Source of the DNA: Brevipalpus yothersi
Lineage: Eukaryota; Arthropoda; Arachnida; Trombidiformes; Tenuipalpidae
Assembly (NCBI GenBank): GCA_003956705.1
Contig: QZCP01000001.1
Span: forward strand, 92,861 to 156,860
Reading direction: 5' to 3'
Length of the DNA stretch: 64,000 nt
In this document: in pieces, positions 34,690 through 47,061 of the stretch
Layout of the letters: the number at the start of each line of letters is the position of its first letter
Numbering within the stretch: the first letter of the stretch is position 1
The notes under the pieces: model-generated
Seen by the model: the letters and a program-made list of their open reading frames with translations, nothing else
Database searches by the model: none
Told to the model about the DNA's origin: nothing
Made by a program: the position numbers and the translations under genes

Positions 34690-37600
34690 TCAGTTGGAAA
34701 CATCGGAATTTTCAGAGCCCCAAGCGAATTCTTCTTTATATTCCTCTTTATCAGACTCTTTATTATTATCATCACCATCAGATTCACCAACAGGACACCT
34801 AGGGTATGAAAGTTCGACAGGATCTGGACTGGCTTTTCCTCCGGAGGCTCTTTTGAATTCCTCCAGAAGATCCCTCTCATCGTTGGGATTGGAATTGGTG
34901 TACTCGCAAGCAAGAGGACGGTGCTTTTGTTTTGTTTCAAGGTACCGTTCGACTTGTAAAATTTCTTGAAATCCTGGGAATAAGTTTTCATACTCATTGG
35001 GATCAGCAAGATTTGATTTTTCATTGCGAGATCTAGCAGAGACACTTTCTCTCCATAATTGTGTCACCCTAGATATTTGAGATGGGAGATAAGTTCGGGC
35101 AAATAGAGCTGCTTCAGGTAATCGATTGGTATCAATCAGTAACTGTAATGCCTTCTCTTTTTCTCCAAGAATAAAATCAGATAAGAATGACACGTTATTG
35201 TTGCCAACGCTTCGAGCATTCTCTCCAAGTTCCTCAACCTCATTAGGTTTACCAGAGCTTGTCGCTAGCAGCATGAGACCTGGATAATCTGACGCATTTT
35301 GAAGACATTCTTTAGCCACTTCGAACTCACATAGAGACATTGCCAACTCAGCCAACTGTCTCCATTTCTGTTCACTTTGAGCTTCAACAGCAAGATCTTT
35401 GGCTATGTCAATTTTTTTCAACTGCAACGCAAGATCAAACTTATGCTCTGGATCAGTTGAGACTTTCAGAGCGAGATCGACATTTCCTGTAACGAATAAG
35501 GAGTTCAAAAGAAAAATTAATTATGGTTATCAACCCCAATAGGACTTGAAACATCCATGGATATAGATTTAGCACATAAAAGAATAACAAGAATAAGTAT
35601 TATATGGAGTACTTGTAACCGAAAGAAGAGGCATTCATCGATTTATAATTTAATAAGTATCCTCAAGAACAAACGAGCGTAGGAAAGTTTTGAGTGCATG
35701 AACCTTTCTTAATCAAACGTGAGATAAATTCCGAAATTAAGTTAAAACAGTCTAACTGATGAATAGGAAGATTCTGATAGATCTGGAGAGAAGTGAGTGA
35801 AAAATGAGTCTAGCTGATTAGGAAAAATTAAACATGGAGCCAGAAATTAAGTCGTAAAAATATCTCGCTCTGTTCAATTTGCTGATACAATCACGTTGAA
35901 AGAAATATAGTAAGTAAACTTACCTTGCTTCTCTAAGAAATGAGCTACTCTGGTTCTTTGCTCTTTAGGAATTGATGGTAAAATTTTTTCGGCTGCAGCT
36001 GTATCTTTTCGCATCACAGCTGTTTGATATTCCAAAACAGACAAGGATAACGAATAGGAAACAACGTTTAATTCTTTGTCACCGAGGTAGAGTCTATTTT
36101 CTTTCGCCATATATCCAAGCAAATACATTGACCTAGCAGAGAGAGATAAGTTAATCATGAAACTAGTGTATCAAAAGATGAGCTGGAAGGTTCTTACCTA
36201 TCGAGATGGGCAACCGTTACAATCTGGCCACCAACATAGTAATTAAGTCGATTGATTGAATTTGTATAAATGAAGCAATCTCCAACCCATACACCAGTTT
36301 TTACACATTCTGAAAATTCATCGTCTACATCGAAAGCTTCTTCGACCCCATCCTCAGTTATGAGTTCGTCCGGATTTTCTTTTGCTTTCAAAACTTTTTC
36401 TGGTCTATATCGGAGAATGAAAAAACTATCCTCAGTAGCTATCGCAACTAGCTCTCCATTATCCGACCAGAAAACATTTTTAGGTTGGATTTCTATTCTT
36501 CTGATAATCTCAAGCGAGTCCCATTCATAAAAAGCTAGTCCAGCTACCGACTTGACACCGAGGAGATGGCCACCGAAAATACCATCAGCACCATATTCGG
36601 GTTTAAAAGAGTTCTTCTCTTTGAAGTTCTTGAACAATTTGACAGTGGTGTTGCTTTCGCGAACAGCATATTCGCTAGAATCTAATGCCCAAACAAACTC
36701 AAGAGCAGATCCAAAACTCTTGTTGCGAAGTGATAAAGCAGTGTAAATGATGTATTCACCATCTCCACACACTACTACGAATCTACCATTAGAATTATGT
36801 GATATCGTTTGAGGGTAAATTTCACAGCTACCCATCTCCTTGATATTCAGAGGTAGGACATGGCCATCTTTCACTTCTTCCGAATCACCCAGAGCTTTGA
36901 GGTTAGCTTGCTGGAGTTCAGAATGTCGAGCGAAAACTATTTTACCGGAGCTATCCATCGACATTGCAGGCTCCTCACGGCCAAGTGATATGATAATGCT
37001 TCCTTCATCGAAACCGATCGCAACACTATTAGAACCTTTAAGACATGCAATGGTCCATACCCTTTCCAACCCATAGTTGAGAGTGCTCTCCAAACGATAT
37101 GTATTCAAATGCCATATTCTCAGAGTTCCATCTTCAGATCCAGTGAGAATAATGGGAAGTTCTGGATGATAACACACAGCAGACACATTCGAAGCATGGC
37201 CTTCTAGAGTCTGTACACAAGTTTTCGTTTGATAGTCCCAAATTTTGACAGTTCTGTAAAATAACAAGTAGATAATGTGAGAAAAGAATTTCGAAAAGAG
37301 TTTGACTGCCATACCTATCATCAGCTCCAGAGATAAGATACGGCTTGTCTCCAATATGGCAATAGTCTACACAGTTCACTCCTTTTTCATGCCCTTCCAA
37401 AGTGAAGTTAGGACCTGTGGATCCCATTTGCCATACTTTGATTGTCCGATCGAGAGATGCACTCGCAAATGTGTTGTTATCTTTAGGATTAATCACTATC
37501 TGCATTACATAGTGAATATGACCCTCATAAACTTGAGTACAAGCCCAGTTTTTGTCCCAATTCCACAACTTAATAATCATATCATCACTTGATGTCAAAA

Positions 37601-38034
37601 CATAAGGCTGACTGGAATGGATCACTATACAACGAATATAATCGGAATGAGCTTCAAATTGATGTATCCTTTCCAATGTATTATAATTGAAAACTCTAAT
37701 GGTCATATCATCACTACCAGTAATAATCCAATTCTTTCGAGCCACAAATTTGGCACATCTTACCGGCACTTCACATACTTCAAAAGATTTGATCAACTGT
37801 TGACTTTCGAGGTTCCACACATGAACCAGCCCACTGTACAAAGAAGACAGCATCCATGGTTCAATAGGATGCAAATCAACACACTTCACTCGATCACTAC
37901 GGGCAAGTAGTTTTCGTTTAACATCCAATTTAAGAGGCTAAAATAAGAAAGTAAGCATATACATGATCAGCATGGCAGTAAGAAAATCTCTTCCAATCTC
38001 ACACATTATGTATCACATGATTCAAACTTACCAT
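34690..38034 (-). CDS. COPB2: Coatomer subunit beta' (COPI coat), 895 aa
   Basis: Beta'-COP is part of the COPI vesicle coat for Golgi-to-ER and intra-Golgi transport and binds dilysine cargo tails. CDS parts are 38034-38032 (ATG alone), 37937-37315, 37253-36198, 36132-35924 and 35486-34690; they sum to 2688 nt. Visible: N-terminal LDVKRKLLARSDRVKCVDLH; WD40 repeats (IKLWNWD, IKVWQMGS, VKIWDYQTKTCVQTLEGH, LRIWHLNTYRLESTLNYG); then the conserved CREEPAMSMD-like region, VFWSDNGELVAIA, GDCFIYTNSINRLNYYVGG and the alpha-solenoid (IPKEQRTRVAHFLEKQ, ARTYLPSQISRV). The C-terminus is acidic. Length fits the family (human 906). The first coding exon is a bare start codon followed by GTAAGT; intron 4 is 437 bp and appears empty. 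Confidence 0.97.
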
Positions 38035-38599
38035 GATGATATTCGATGATATACGTGAAGATGTATCTCTCCACAATCAAGTATGACAATCAAAATGATT
38101 TAAATAAGTTAATTATAATAAGAATTGCTATGTAAACGAAAGAAAAGCGGCATCAAATCGAGATGAGACGTGTCCACATAAACACAAGCACAAATCAAAA
38201 AGTTTAAAGAGAGAGAATATCTGATACGATTGAAAAAATATCTGATACAGGGTTGCAATTTCGATTGTAAAAGTTTTTCGGTTTTCGATGTTTGATGATT
38301 CTGTTGATTAGGGAAGAATAATTTTTAGGTTATAAATTCAATTTTATTGAGATAGGAATAATTTGAAGGGAATTGTTCATTCAGGGTCGATGTTTTGTTT
38401 AGTATAGTTCTCATTCTTTGATTATTCTTGAATCTTTGTTTCCTGATATTTTTAATAGCACAGACAATCGTTAGTCTTGGTAGTGAACGATATATCTCAC
38501 GTTAACTTGTATCTTTTCGTTCTGTTCTTACATTAATGAATTTTTGAGATATGGATTTTGTGGATTATTTCTTGATTTTTAGGGGGAAGTTAAAGAGAA
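38035..38599. other. COPB2 upstream region
   Basis: 5' UTR and promoter of COPB2 are expected here. No sharp motif identified. Confidence 0.5.
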
Positions 38600-39790
38600 C
38601 TTTATTCTAGAGTAACAAGGACAACAAAGTGTTGATAACTGTCCCGTTGCGAGAACAAGAATGGTTCATATTGGACAGTGATGGCCGAAAAATTCGTCCA
38701 GCAACCAGAGAAGAATTTACACTGGTCATTTATGATCTCAAACGATTGCTGATTCGAACCAAGTTTCACACCGATCAGGTTGAAGGATCACTTTACGAAG
38801 TTGGAATGGAAAAAGTATCAAATGATTCGGAAAGTTTGCAAAAACAAATCAGTGCTGATGCATGTAATTATCTTGTGAACTATTTGCATTAGGCTATCGT
38901 CGTGTGAACAATATTCTCGTTGGTGGTCAGTGTGTTGAGTGTGATTGTAACAATCATGCCAATTCATGTGATCCATACACAGGTGAATACAGTGAATGTT
39001 TCCACAATTCAAGAGGTCCAAATTGTGCCCGATGTAAGCCTGACTTCTATAGGATTGTAACCGGGAAGATTGATGATTGTAAGCCATGTGCTTGTCCGCT
39101 TGCCATTTCATCGAATAATTTTTCATTCACATGTCATGCAACTTCTGATGGCGATTATGAGAGTGATGAATGTCAACATCCGCATACTGGCAAAAAGTGT
39201 GAACTGTGTAAGGATGGCTTTTATGGGGATCCAACGGTTCCCGGTGGCGAATGTTATCCATGCAAATGTCGACCAAATATGAACGCTTCCATTACAGGCT
39301 AGTGTAATTCGAAAACGGAACAGTGTCGATGTGAGGGAAATGTCATGTCCACCAGCTGGACATGTGACCAGTGTCCCAAAGATCAATCAGGCAATCCGAA
39401 TATCAATGATTGTAGACCATATGGATGCCATGGCTCAGGTTCACTTGTGTGATCCAAGAATTGAACAATGTCTGTGTAAGCCCAATTTTACCGGTCAATA
39501 TTGTGATTTTTGTACTCCAAGCTATTAAAATGTTGAACTCGATTGTCAAGCGTGTCCATGAAATCCGATTGGCTCTCAATCGTTGGAATGTGATCAAACA
39601 TCCGGAAAATGCCACTGTAAGCCGGAAGTTTTCGGACAACATTGTACCAAGGGTATGGATGGCTATTATGGCTTCGGACCGGAGGGATGTCCACCGTGCA
39701 ATTGTCATCCGAAATGTTCAGAAGATGAAACTTGTGATGAAGCCACTGGTCAATGTAAATGTAGACCACACGTTATGGGACGAATTGCTT
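38600..39790 (+). pseudogene. Laminin-like pseudogene fragment (laminin IV end plus EGF-like repeats)
   Basis: The frame reads a laminin IV domain end (TVPLREQEWFILDSDGRKI; LKRLLIRTKF), then laminin-type EGF repeats (CDCNNHANSCDPYTGEY; CKPCACP; CELCKDGFYGDP; CDQCPKDQSGNP; CHCKPEVFGQHC; CPPCNCHPKCSED). It is broken by a missing segment and frame change after 38,890, a TAG at 39,300, a TGA plus frame change near 39,450, a TAA near 39,527 and a TGA near 39,572. There are no splice signals between repeats. Domain order fits a laminin alpha chain; perlecan is an alternative. It is probably a retrocopied or stranded fragment. Confidence 0.85.
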
Positions 39791-40036
39791 TTCTAGCTCT
39801 CGGGAAACTATCAGCTTCTGATGAACTCTTCAAGAATAAACTTGTACTATTTTCGCACAAGATAGAATTTTCAAGAAGACAGCATAGAAAATTTGTTTGC
39901 CGAACATTCTTGGTAATAGAAGGATGTCTGTGATCTAATGTTTAAGGAAAAAATGAAGCTAAATGAACGATGAGGAGGCTTGGTTTTTCATGGTAACTGT
40001 ATTTCAGATCACAAAGAGATGAACACCGCACCATTG

Positions 40037-41158
40037 TTACACATACAAATGAATCAAGACATCACTGACAGCTGCAGTAGTCAGATTTCCAAGATCTGTG
40101 TGTAAAAGTGTTATAAGAGAGGGAGGTGTATAGTCTACAAGTGGACTCAGTTCGTTGACGTTCTCACAAGCGGGATCAAATGGTTGAGGAGCATCTCTTT
40201 GATAGAGGGGAAATTGTCTTATAAATTTATAACTTTCAGCAGCGACATAAAATGGTTTATTAAGAGCCCGAGCACACAAGGCGATCGGATAGGTTCCAAT
40301 CTTGTTGATTATACCACCACTCTCAACCACACCATCGGCACCAACCAGGACCATATCTACTCTCTCCATGTAGTAACCAATGGCGCTATCTAAAATAAGT
40401 TTGCATGGAATACCGTGTTTCTCGCAGAAATCTTTTGTCCGCTGTCCACTCTTATCACAGGCTGATTGAGTAACGTAGACATTGAAACGCTTTTTAGCTA
40501 GCCTTGCTTGATCTAGTATTTCTTGAACAACAAGTGAATGTGAATGAACAAGGACGGTGGATCCTTCGTAGATGAATGGATGCCCATATTTTGCTATCTT
40601 GCGAGAACATCTGATCACTTTCTCTTCGAAAAGTTTACCTCTTGATTTAAGGGCTTCTCTAACTTCATCAATCGACTATGATGAAATAGAAATGAACAAT
40701 GAATTAGTTTCAAGTCCAACTTATTCGCGATCAAAATAAGAACCAACCTGATATTCTTCAGCTGTTAAAGATATAAACCTAAGAAAAATTTCTGAGAGTG
40801 ATTCAACTTCAATCATAGGCTCAATCTTTTTCAATCTTTCAATCAATTTCTTTGTCTTAAAACTAAGCTCTTGGAGTGTTGATGCTGAAAAACAAGTGGA
40901 ACAAGCTGTTTACATCTGGTATATGATCAACACAAGTTAACTTACAATTATCAAATGATAATACTTTGTTCAAAGTTTTACATGTTGCCAAAGCTGGTGT
41001 ATCAGATGATTCTTTGAAACCTAAATAAATCTTCTTGACCTCTTCATCTACACAATAAAGATCATAAAAATAAGCATAATAATCAAGAAAAATATTCACA
41101 CAACACAAGCAACATGCATCTGCTTCAAACAGATCACGAACTTACCACTCAGAGTCAT
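40037..41158 (-). CDS. EIF2B1: Translation initiation factor eIF2B subunit alpha, 296 aa
   Basis: Regulatory subunit of eIF2B, the GDP/GTP exchange factor for eIF2, and the link between eIF2 phosphorylation and translation control. Exons are 41158-41146, 41047-40946, 40884-40748 and 40675-40037 (891 nt). The short first exon gives MTLS. Family landmarks: FLRFISLTAEEY; KKRFNVYVTQS; ILDSAIGYYME; VGADGVVESGGIINKIGT; ALCARALNKPFYVAAESYKF; VDYTPPSLITLLHTDLG; AVSDVLIHLY at the C-terminus. Human length is 305. It is divergent with TOLLIP across about 1 kb. Confidence 0.96.
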
Positions 41159-42124
41159 ATTATCGGGATTTATTGATGATTGTCCCCAAGAAAAACACAA
41201 GATTCCAGATCTATCAGTACGATGATGCAAAATTTTATCAAATGGCAAACATTCAATCAACAAACCAAACTAATCTCTCCAAGAAAAAAAAGTTACAAAG
41301 TTAACATTACACAAACCAAAACAACTTCTTTTCAACATGCTTACTGAGCCGATGCTTAACTGTACAGTTCAGTGTATGAAGTTATTCTTGCTGCGAATAT
41401 TCAAATGATGATGGTACCAGTTTGTCAGCGATTCTTACGAGATACAATCAATTTAAATGGCAGAATAGAGGCTGATAATTATTTTTCGATGAGTAAACAA
41501 GAGGTTTGATAATTATCTTATTGACAAAACAATTACACTGATTGTTAATTGTCATCATCAGGAAGCATATGCAAATGGAACAGTGAAAAGCATCCTCATC
41601 GCTCACACTCTGTTCGAGTTTCGAGAGATTCGATTTTGTGTGTTTGTATTTACTTGTGTGAGTATTTTGTTTTGATGCTGGTGGATGTGTGTGGGTTTTG
41701 TTAATCATTATTTAAGCATTTTTGGATTTATTTGGATTCAAATTTTTAATCATTCCACAAGATTGGTGTACGTGTTCATTGACCATCTTGGGTGAAGTGG
41801 TAAGTTCATACTCGATGAGTTCTAGCTCTTAGAACTCTCAACTCACCTGATAGTATTTCAGGTAGTGTTGATGGTGATGATGATTATGATTTCGAAGTAT
41901 AATTGCTAGAGAGTTGTTTATTTTTCTTAGTGGTTAATATTTATTAAATTCTGTTCATATTAATCGTCTATAAACCACGTTCTGATCACTGAGTCTTCTT
42001 TTGATTAGATTTCAAATGTTTATTGATCGCTAAATTCGATCTTCTGTGACTAATTGTGTGTTCTGATTGATTTTTTTTTCGGCGATTCATTCCTCTATTT
42101 GGCTAGTTGTGAAACAATTACACC
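41159..42124. promoter_or_regulatory. Shared upstream region of EIF2B1 and TOLLIP
   Basis: About 970 bp separates two divergent start codons, so it should hold both promoters and 5' UTRs. No ORF is convincing and I could not pick out a core element. Confidence 0.5.
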
Positions 42125-43196
42125 ATGGCCTCATCTACCAAGAGTAAATATTCCAGAGATCAAGTTATGCTGAATATGCCAGCTGATTTTCTTCGGATTG
42201 GTGATTCAAGTAATGAAAAGCAAATCAATTTGGACCAAGAAACTGCTCTCGCTCTCCAACATCAATATGCCAATTACAATGTCTTCTCTAATAACATAAA
42301 AGGTCGACTGGTAATCACAGTGAATGAGGCGAAATTAGTGAAAAACTACGGTGTAACCAGAATGGATCCTTATGTTCGATTGAGAATAGGACATCAAATA
42401 TATGAGGTTTGTTAGTGCCATCAATCATGATAATGACTATTGTTCACAATGTTTAATAATGATATTAACACAATATGTTGACATTTCCAGACGAGAACAT
42501 GTTACCGAGGGGGTAAAAATCCTCAATGGAACCGAATTTTTCTCTGGTGAGAGTCAATTTTTTGCGCTATTTGGCAAACATTGCCATTATGTAACGAAAA
42601 TCATTAAGAGATCTCATTTCCGTTTTCACAGTTTCCTACCTAATGGTGTGAATCGTATGGCGATTGAAATATACGATGAATGTGCATTCACGCAAGATGA
42701 GAAAATTGCATGGGCTGAGCATACAATTCCTCCACAAATTTTTGACGGTGAAACTGTGGAAAGTTGGATTACCTTGAGTGGTAAACAAGGTGATGGAAAA
42801 GAAGGGACAATTTGCATAATCTTATCATTTACGGTGAGTAATCCAATGAAAATACCTTTATCAGAGAATCTCAATGTCTCATCAGAAATTCTCACAACTC
42901 TTCTGACTAACCGATTAATCTCTGTTTTCTTCCAGCCACTCGTACCAGGTACTGCAATATCACAACCCCATCAGGCTGGAGCACAGATCATTCCGGCGAC
43001 TGTGGGAGGCCAACCCATCACTGTGTCACCTGCTCCTCCTCCGCAGCCTCAAGTCATCATCAAAGACGAAGAAGTCAATCAGATTCAAGAAATGTTCCCT
43101 AATATTGATCAAGAAGTGATCAGGACGGTTTTGGAAAGCAGCCGTGGAAACAAGGAGCGTGCCATCAACAACCTAATTCAGATGTCTAGCTCATGA
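42125..43196 (+). CDS. TOLLIP: Toll-interacting protein (C2 and CUE domains), 266 aa
   Basis: Endosomal adaptor that links ubiquitinated cargo and phosphoinositides and dampens Toll/IL-1 signalling in other animals. Exons are 42125-42406, 42491-42546, 42632-42833 and 42936-43196 (801 nt). The N-terminus matches the family (MPADFLRIG, Tom1-binding region). The C2 domain covers about 55-185 (GRLVITVNEAKLVKNYGVTR; MDPYVRLRIG; KNPQWNRIF; SGKQGDGKEG). A Pro-rich linker follows, then a C-terminal CUE domain (IQEMFPNIDQEVIRTVLE). Human length is 274. The ORF continuing past 42406 reads into intron 1. Confidence 0.96.
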
Positions 43197-43769
43197 TTTG
43201 AATCAAAAAAAGCGTTGAACGTGATCAAAGACCCCCGTTCTTTGGTGTGTTGAAATGTATTCTGAGAAATAGCCTTTTTTACAGTAAATTATTGAACTTA
43301 GCACGCTCCATCGTTTGTATACAGTTTATGATTTTGACTCATGAACTGATTAATTGAACCATTCAAATCTATCTCTAAATTCGTCACTCTAAAAAAACGA
43401 ATTCGATATTACAATGGTTGGTTTGAAACTGCTGACTAGTCACTTAATCTTGCAAAAAGAGTCGGAAAAACTTTATCCTGTTTAAAACATCGTAAATACG
43501 TATGAAAACATACCAATCTAACATACTCCTTGAGAATTTCAAGAGAGCCCACAGATCATGGGGCACCATGGCAGAATTTCTTCCTTGGAACATTACTCGA
43601 GAAACTCTTCTGAAAGAGAGCACACTATTTGGAAATACGCTTTGCGCCAGTTTTTTTGTAAATATTATTGTTTCAAAATCAGCTCGCATGTCACTGGCGT
43701 GTGCTGACTTTACCTATCTCTTTGAAATTTTGAATTGTTTTTTTTATCTTTTATAATTGAGTGTCAATC
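43197..43769. other. Spacer, duplicated with the RFC3-like gene
   Basis: Bases about 43,540-43,760 match about 45,420-45,655, so at least 200 bp of 5' flank was duplicated with the gene. No other feature. Confidence 0.6.
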
Positions 43770-44885
43770 ATGTCTCTATGGTGTGATAAGTATCGTCCAA
43801 ATAGTCTCAACAAACTAGATTATAACAGGGAGCAAGCTGAATATATAAAGCAAATGGTAAGCTCAAACGATTTGGTTTAAATTGATGGTCATATTTTTAC
43901 TCATATTCTCGTTCTGTTCAAGATCAGAGGAAATGACTTTCCTCATCTTCTCATTTATGGAGCTCCTGGCTCTGGTAAAAGAACTAGGATACAATGCATA
44001 TTGAGAGAATTATTTGGTAACAGTGTGGATAAAACACACATTCAACACTCCATAGTTGAGACACCATCGAAGAGAAAGTTGGAATTAAATTTGATCACCA
44101 GTAATTATCATGTGGAAGTTAATCCAAGTGATCTGGGAATCTATGATAGACTTGTGATACAAGATGTGATGAAAAGTATTGCTCAAAGTGGAGGTTTGGT
44201 CAGTACTGTGCCATTCAAAGTTGTGGTTGTTTCTGAAGCTCATAGATTAAGTCGCGATGCTCAACATTCTCTTCGTCGAACCATGGAAAAGTATGTCTCA
44301 ACTTTGCGGCTGATTATGTGTGCTGATACCAGTTCAACCATATTACCACCGATCAAGAGTAGATGTCTTCTGTTGCGTGTAGCTGCTCCATCGGTTGAAA
44401 GGATTACAGGAATTTTGGCTCACATAGCAAAGAAAGAAAATTTCTCTATCGATCATGATTTAACAAAGAAAATTGCGGAAGAATCAGGAAGAAATCTTCG
44501 AAGAGCTATTTTGATGATGGAAACTATGAATATAAATGGAGCGAAAGATACCATCAAACCATCTCACGTGGTGTGCATACAGCAAATAGCTAAGAAAATG
44601 AGTGAGCATCCTACAATTGAAAAAATTCAGGATATTCGTGAAGATTTTTATGAACTAGAAGCTCATCTGATTCCCCCTGAATTAGTTTTCAAGACCGTCA
44701 TTAAAACTCTCATCAGTTTTTGTTCTTTGGCCATGAAAGCAAAACTCCTCAAACTAGCCTCACATTACGAATATCAGATGCGTATTGGAAGCAAGCGAAT
44801 AACGCATTTTGAAGCATTTGCCACTCATTTTATGAGCGTTTCTGATGAAGAAATTGAATCAGAAGATGATCTCATGGAAATCTAA
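43770..44885 (+). CDS. RFC3: Replication factor C subunit 3-like, 349 aa (copy a)
   Basis: Clamp-loader small subunit that helps load PCNA at primer-template junctions. Exons are 43770-43856 and 43923-44885, with a 66 bp intron ending in AAG; the sum is 1050 nt. The N-terminus MSLWCDKYRPNSL matches RFC3. The Walker A is canonical (GAPGSGKR, residues 42-49). Also seen: SNYHVEVNPSDLGIYDR; IQDVMKSIAQ; DAQHSLRRTMEKY; PPIKSRC (SRC motif); SGRNLRRAILMMET; LKLASHYEYQMRIGSK. Length fits human RFC3 (356). A tandem paralogue lies 0.8 kb downstream on the same strand. Confidence 0.94.
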
Positions 44886-45661
44886 GTTGATCGAACCTGA
44901 AACAAAGTTGTGTGAGCGTATCTTTCCGGTGTTTTTAACAAGACAGAAAATAAAGTGTATGGATTTTCAAGAATCAATTCTGACTCCTCTCGTGATTATT
45001 GTGATTATGGTTAAAAATTTTTTGGCGATAATGAACTGGGTGGGGAAGTCAGGGATACGGAAAGTGTTAAACTGCCTTGATCATCTTGATTATCTTGTGC
45101 AATTTTCACTCGCTGAGGTTTTGGACTATTCGCATTCGAATTTTGAACCGACTTGTTGAGAATTCCTCAAAACTTTCTATCATCAGGTAAATTGGAATTG
45201 AATAACTCTTGTGACTGGTTGCTTTCGAAAGATGCTCGCCTTTCTAGTTCGAATATCCTTTGCAAAGCTATAGTAAGCCATTTAACCTGAAAGATGAAAC
45301 GAAAACGAGATTCATATCAGATTTTTACCAAGAAGATGTGTCTCACAAATGAATATCCAGACTGCTATCTCGTAAAAATTGTTGTATCAAAAATTTAGAA
45401 ATTCTTATCTGATGACAAAATTCCAGAGCCCATCTATCATGAAGTGATAGACCATGGCAGAATTTCTTTCCTGAAATATTAGCGAGAAACTTTTTTGAAA
45501 GTGAGCAGATTGTTTTGAAATGCGCTTGGCGCCAATTTTTTTTGTAAATATTATCGTTTTAAAGTTATGTAGCATGTTCACCTCGTGTATTATTGGCCCT
45601 ATCTTTGATGCATGAAAATTTAAATTGTTCCATCTTCATCTTTCATAATTGAGTGTCAACC
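44886..45661. other. Spacer between tandem RFC3-like genes
   Basis: The right-hand part repeats the 5' flank of copy a. No independent gene; the ORF over 44,845-45,159 overlaps the 3' end in another frame and is not supported. Confidence 0.6.
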
Positions 45662-46825
45662 ATGTCTGGTTTATGGTGTGATAAATATCGTCCTCTTAGT
45701 CTAAGTCAATTGGATTATAATAGGGAGCAAGCTGAATGCATAAAGCAAATGGTATGTTTAAATGATTTTGTTCTTATTAATGATCATATTTTTATACATA
45801 TTCTCGTTCTGTTCAAGATCAAAGGAAATGATTTTCCCCATCTTCTCATTTATGGTGCTCTAGGATCAGGCAGAGCAACTAGAATACGATGTATAATTAG
45901 AGAATTGTTTGGTGACAGTGTGGACAATACGCGCCACGACTATATCACACTCGAGACACCATCAAAGAGAAAATTGGATTTGGTGATTGTTACTAGTAAT
46001 TATCATGTCGAAGTGAATCCAAGTGAACTGGGAATTTATGATAGACTTGTAATTCAAGATGTGATGAAAAATATTGCCCAAAGTGGAGGCTTAGTAAGCA
46101 GTGTGCCATTCAAAGTTGTAATTGTCTTGGACGCTCACAAGTTAAGTCGGGAAGCTCAACATTCTCTTCGTCGAACTATGGAAAAATATTATTCATCCCT
46201 ACGTCTGATCCTGTCCGCTGATACGAGCTCATCTATAATACCACCGATTAAGAGTAGATGCCTTCTTCTGCGTGTAGCTGCACCATCTCATGAAAAAATT
46301 GCGGGCATCCTGTTGAAGGTGGCAAAAGAAGAAAATTTTACTATCGATACTGAGTTGAGTGAAAAAATTGCCAAAGCCTCTGGAAGAAATCTTCGAAGAG
46401 CACTGTTGATGATGGAAACTATGCACATCAACGGTACCAGGGAAATAATCAAGCCATCGTATGTCTTTCAGATTCAAAGTGCCGCTAAGAAATTGATTGA
46501 GCAGCCAACTCTGGACAGGATGAGGGAGATACGAGAAACCCTCTATGAAGTAGCAGGTCAATTCGTTCCATATGAAACAATCTTCGCCATTCTTATCAAG
46601 TCTTTAATCTCATCGGGCTTATTGGACTCAGCAATGAAAGCGAAACTTCTCAAGCTGGCCTCGTATTACGAGTACAAGATGAGTATCGGAAGTAAACGAA
46701 TGGTGCATCTGGAAGCTTTTGCTTCTCACTTTATGAGTGACAATCAGGTCTATCAAGAGGATCTCATGAAAAGTCTCGAAAATGATGTTATGGAAGGAGA
46801 TTCCATGGATTCTATCGAAATTTGA
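45662..46825 (+). CDS. Replication factor C subunit 3-like, 365 aa (copy b, altered P-loop)
   Basis: Exons 45662-45751 and 45818-46825 (1098 nt). The 66 bp intron sits at the same place as in copy a, but here it has no stop and is a multiple of three, so retention would give 387 residues. The RFC3 body is well kept (LWCDKYRP, SNYHVEVNPSELGIYDR, HSLRRTMEKYYSS, PPIKSRC, ASGRNLRRALLMMET). The Walker A reads GALGSGRA: the ATP-binding lysine is arginine and the next position alanine. The C-terminus is about 14 residues longer and acidic. It may be a non-ATPase or alternative loader subunit, or an early pseudogene. Start: ATG at 45662. Confidence 0.9.
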   Translation: MSGLWCDKYRPLSLSQLDYNREQAECIKQMVCLNDFVLINDHIFIHILVLFKIKGNDFPHLLIYGALGSGRATRIRCIIRELFGDSVDNTRHDYITLETPSKRKLDLVIVTSNYHVEVNPSELGIYDRLVIQDVMKNIAQSGGLVSSVPFKVVIVLDAHKLSREAQHSLRRTMEKYYSSLRLILSADTSSSIIPPIKSRCLLLRVAAPSHEKIAGILLKVAKEENFTIDTELSEKIAKASGRNLRRALLMMETMHINGTREIIKPSYVFQIQSAAKKLIEQPTLDRMREIRETLYEVAGQFVPYETIFAILIKSLISSGLLDSAMKAKLLKLASYYEYKMSIGSKRMVHLEAFASHFMSDNQVYQEDLMKSLENDVMEGDSMDSIEI

Positions 46826-47061
46826 TGACATCTAAGCCCTGATTGAAGAAAACAAATTGTATTTTTTAAAACTTTTTTAAATTTCTCGCCTGAAAACAGC
46901 TACAATGATGATTCCCTAGAATGGATGCCTTTGTTCCATAGGAAATAGGTGAAGAACAAAAGAGTGAAAGCTGAAAGTAGTCATATGAATGGAAAAATTT
47001 CCATTTTATTAACATATTCGGATTCATGATCAGGATTATAACAAAATACAAACATCTATCG

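Noticed and set aside
42407..42490. Separate 264-codon ORF beginning in TOLLIP intron 1
   Set aside because: It is the TOLLIP exons joined by introns that happen to be open; family alignment gives clean GT-AG boundaries.
44845..45159. 104-codon ORF after RFC3 copy a
   Set aside because: Overlaps the RFC3 3' end in another frame, with no recognisable domain.
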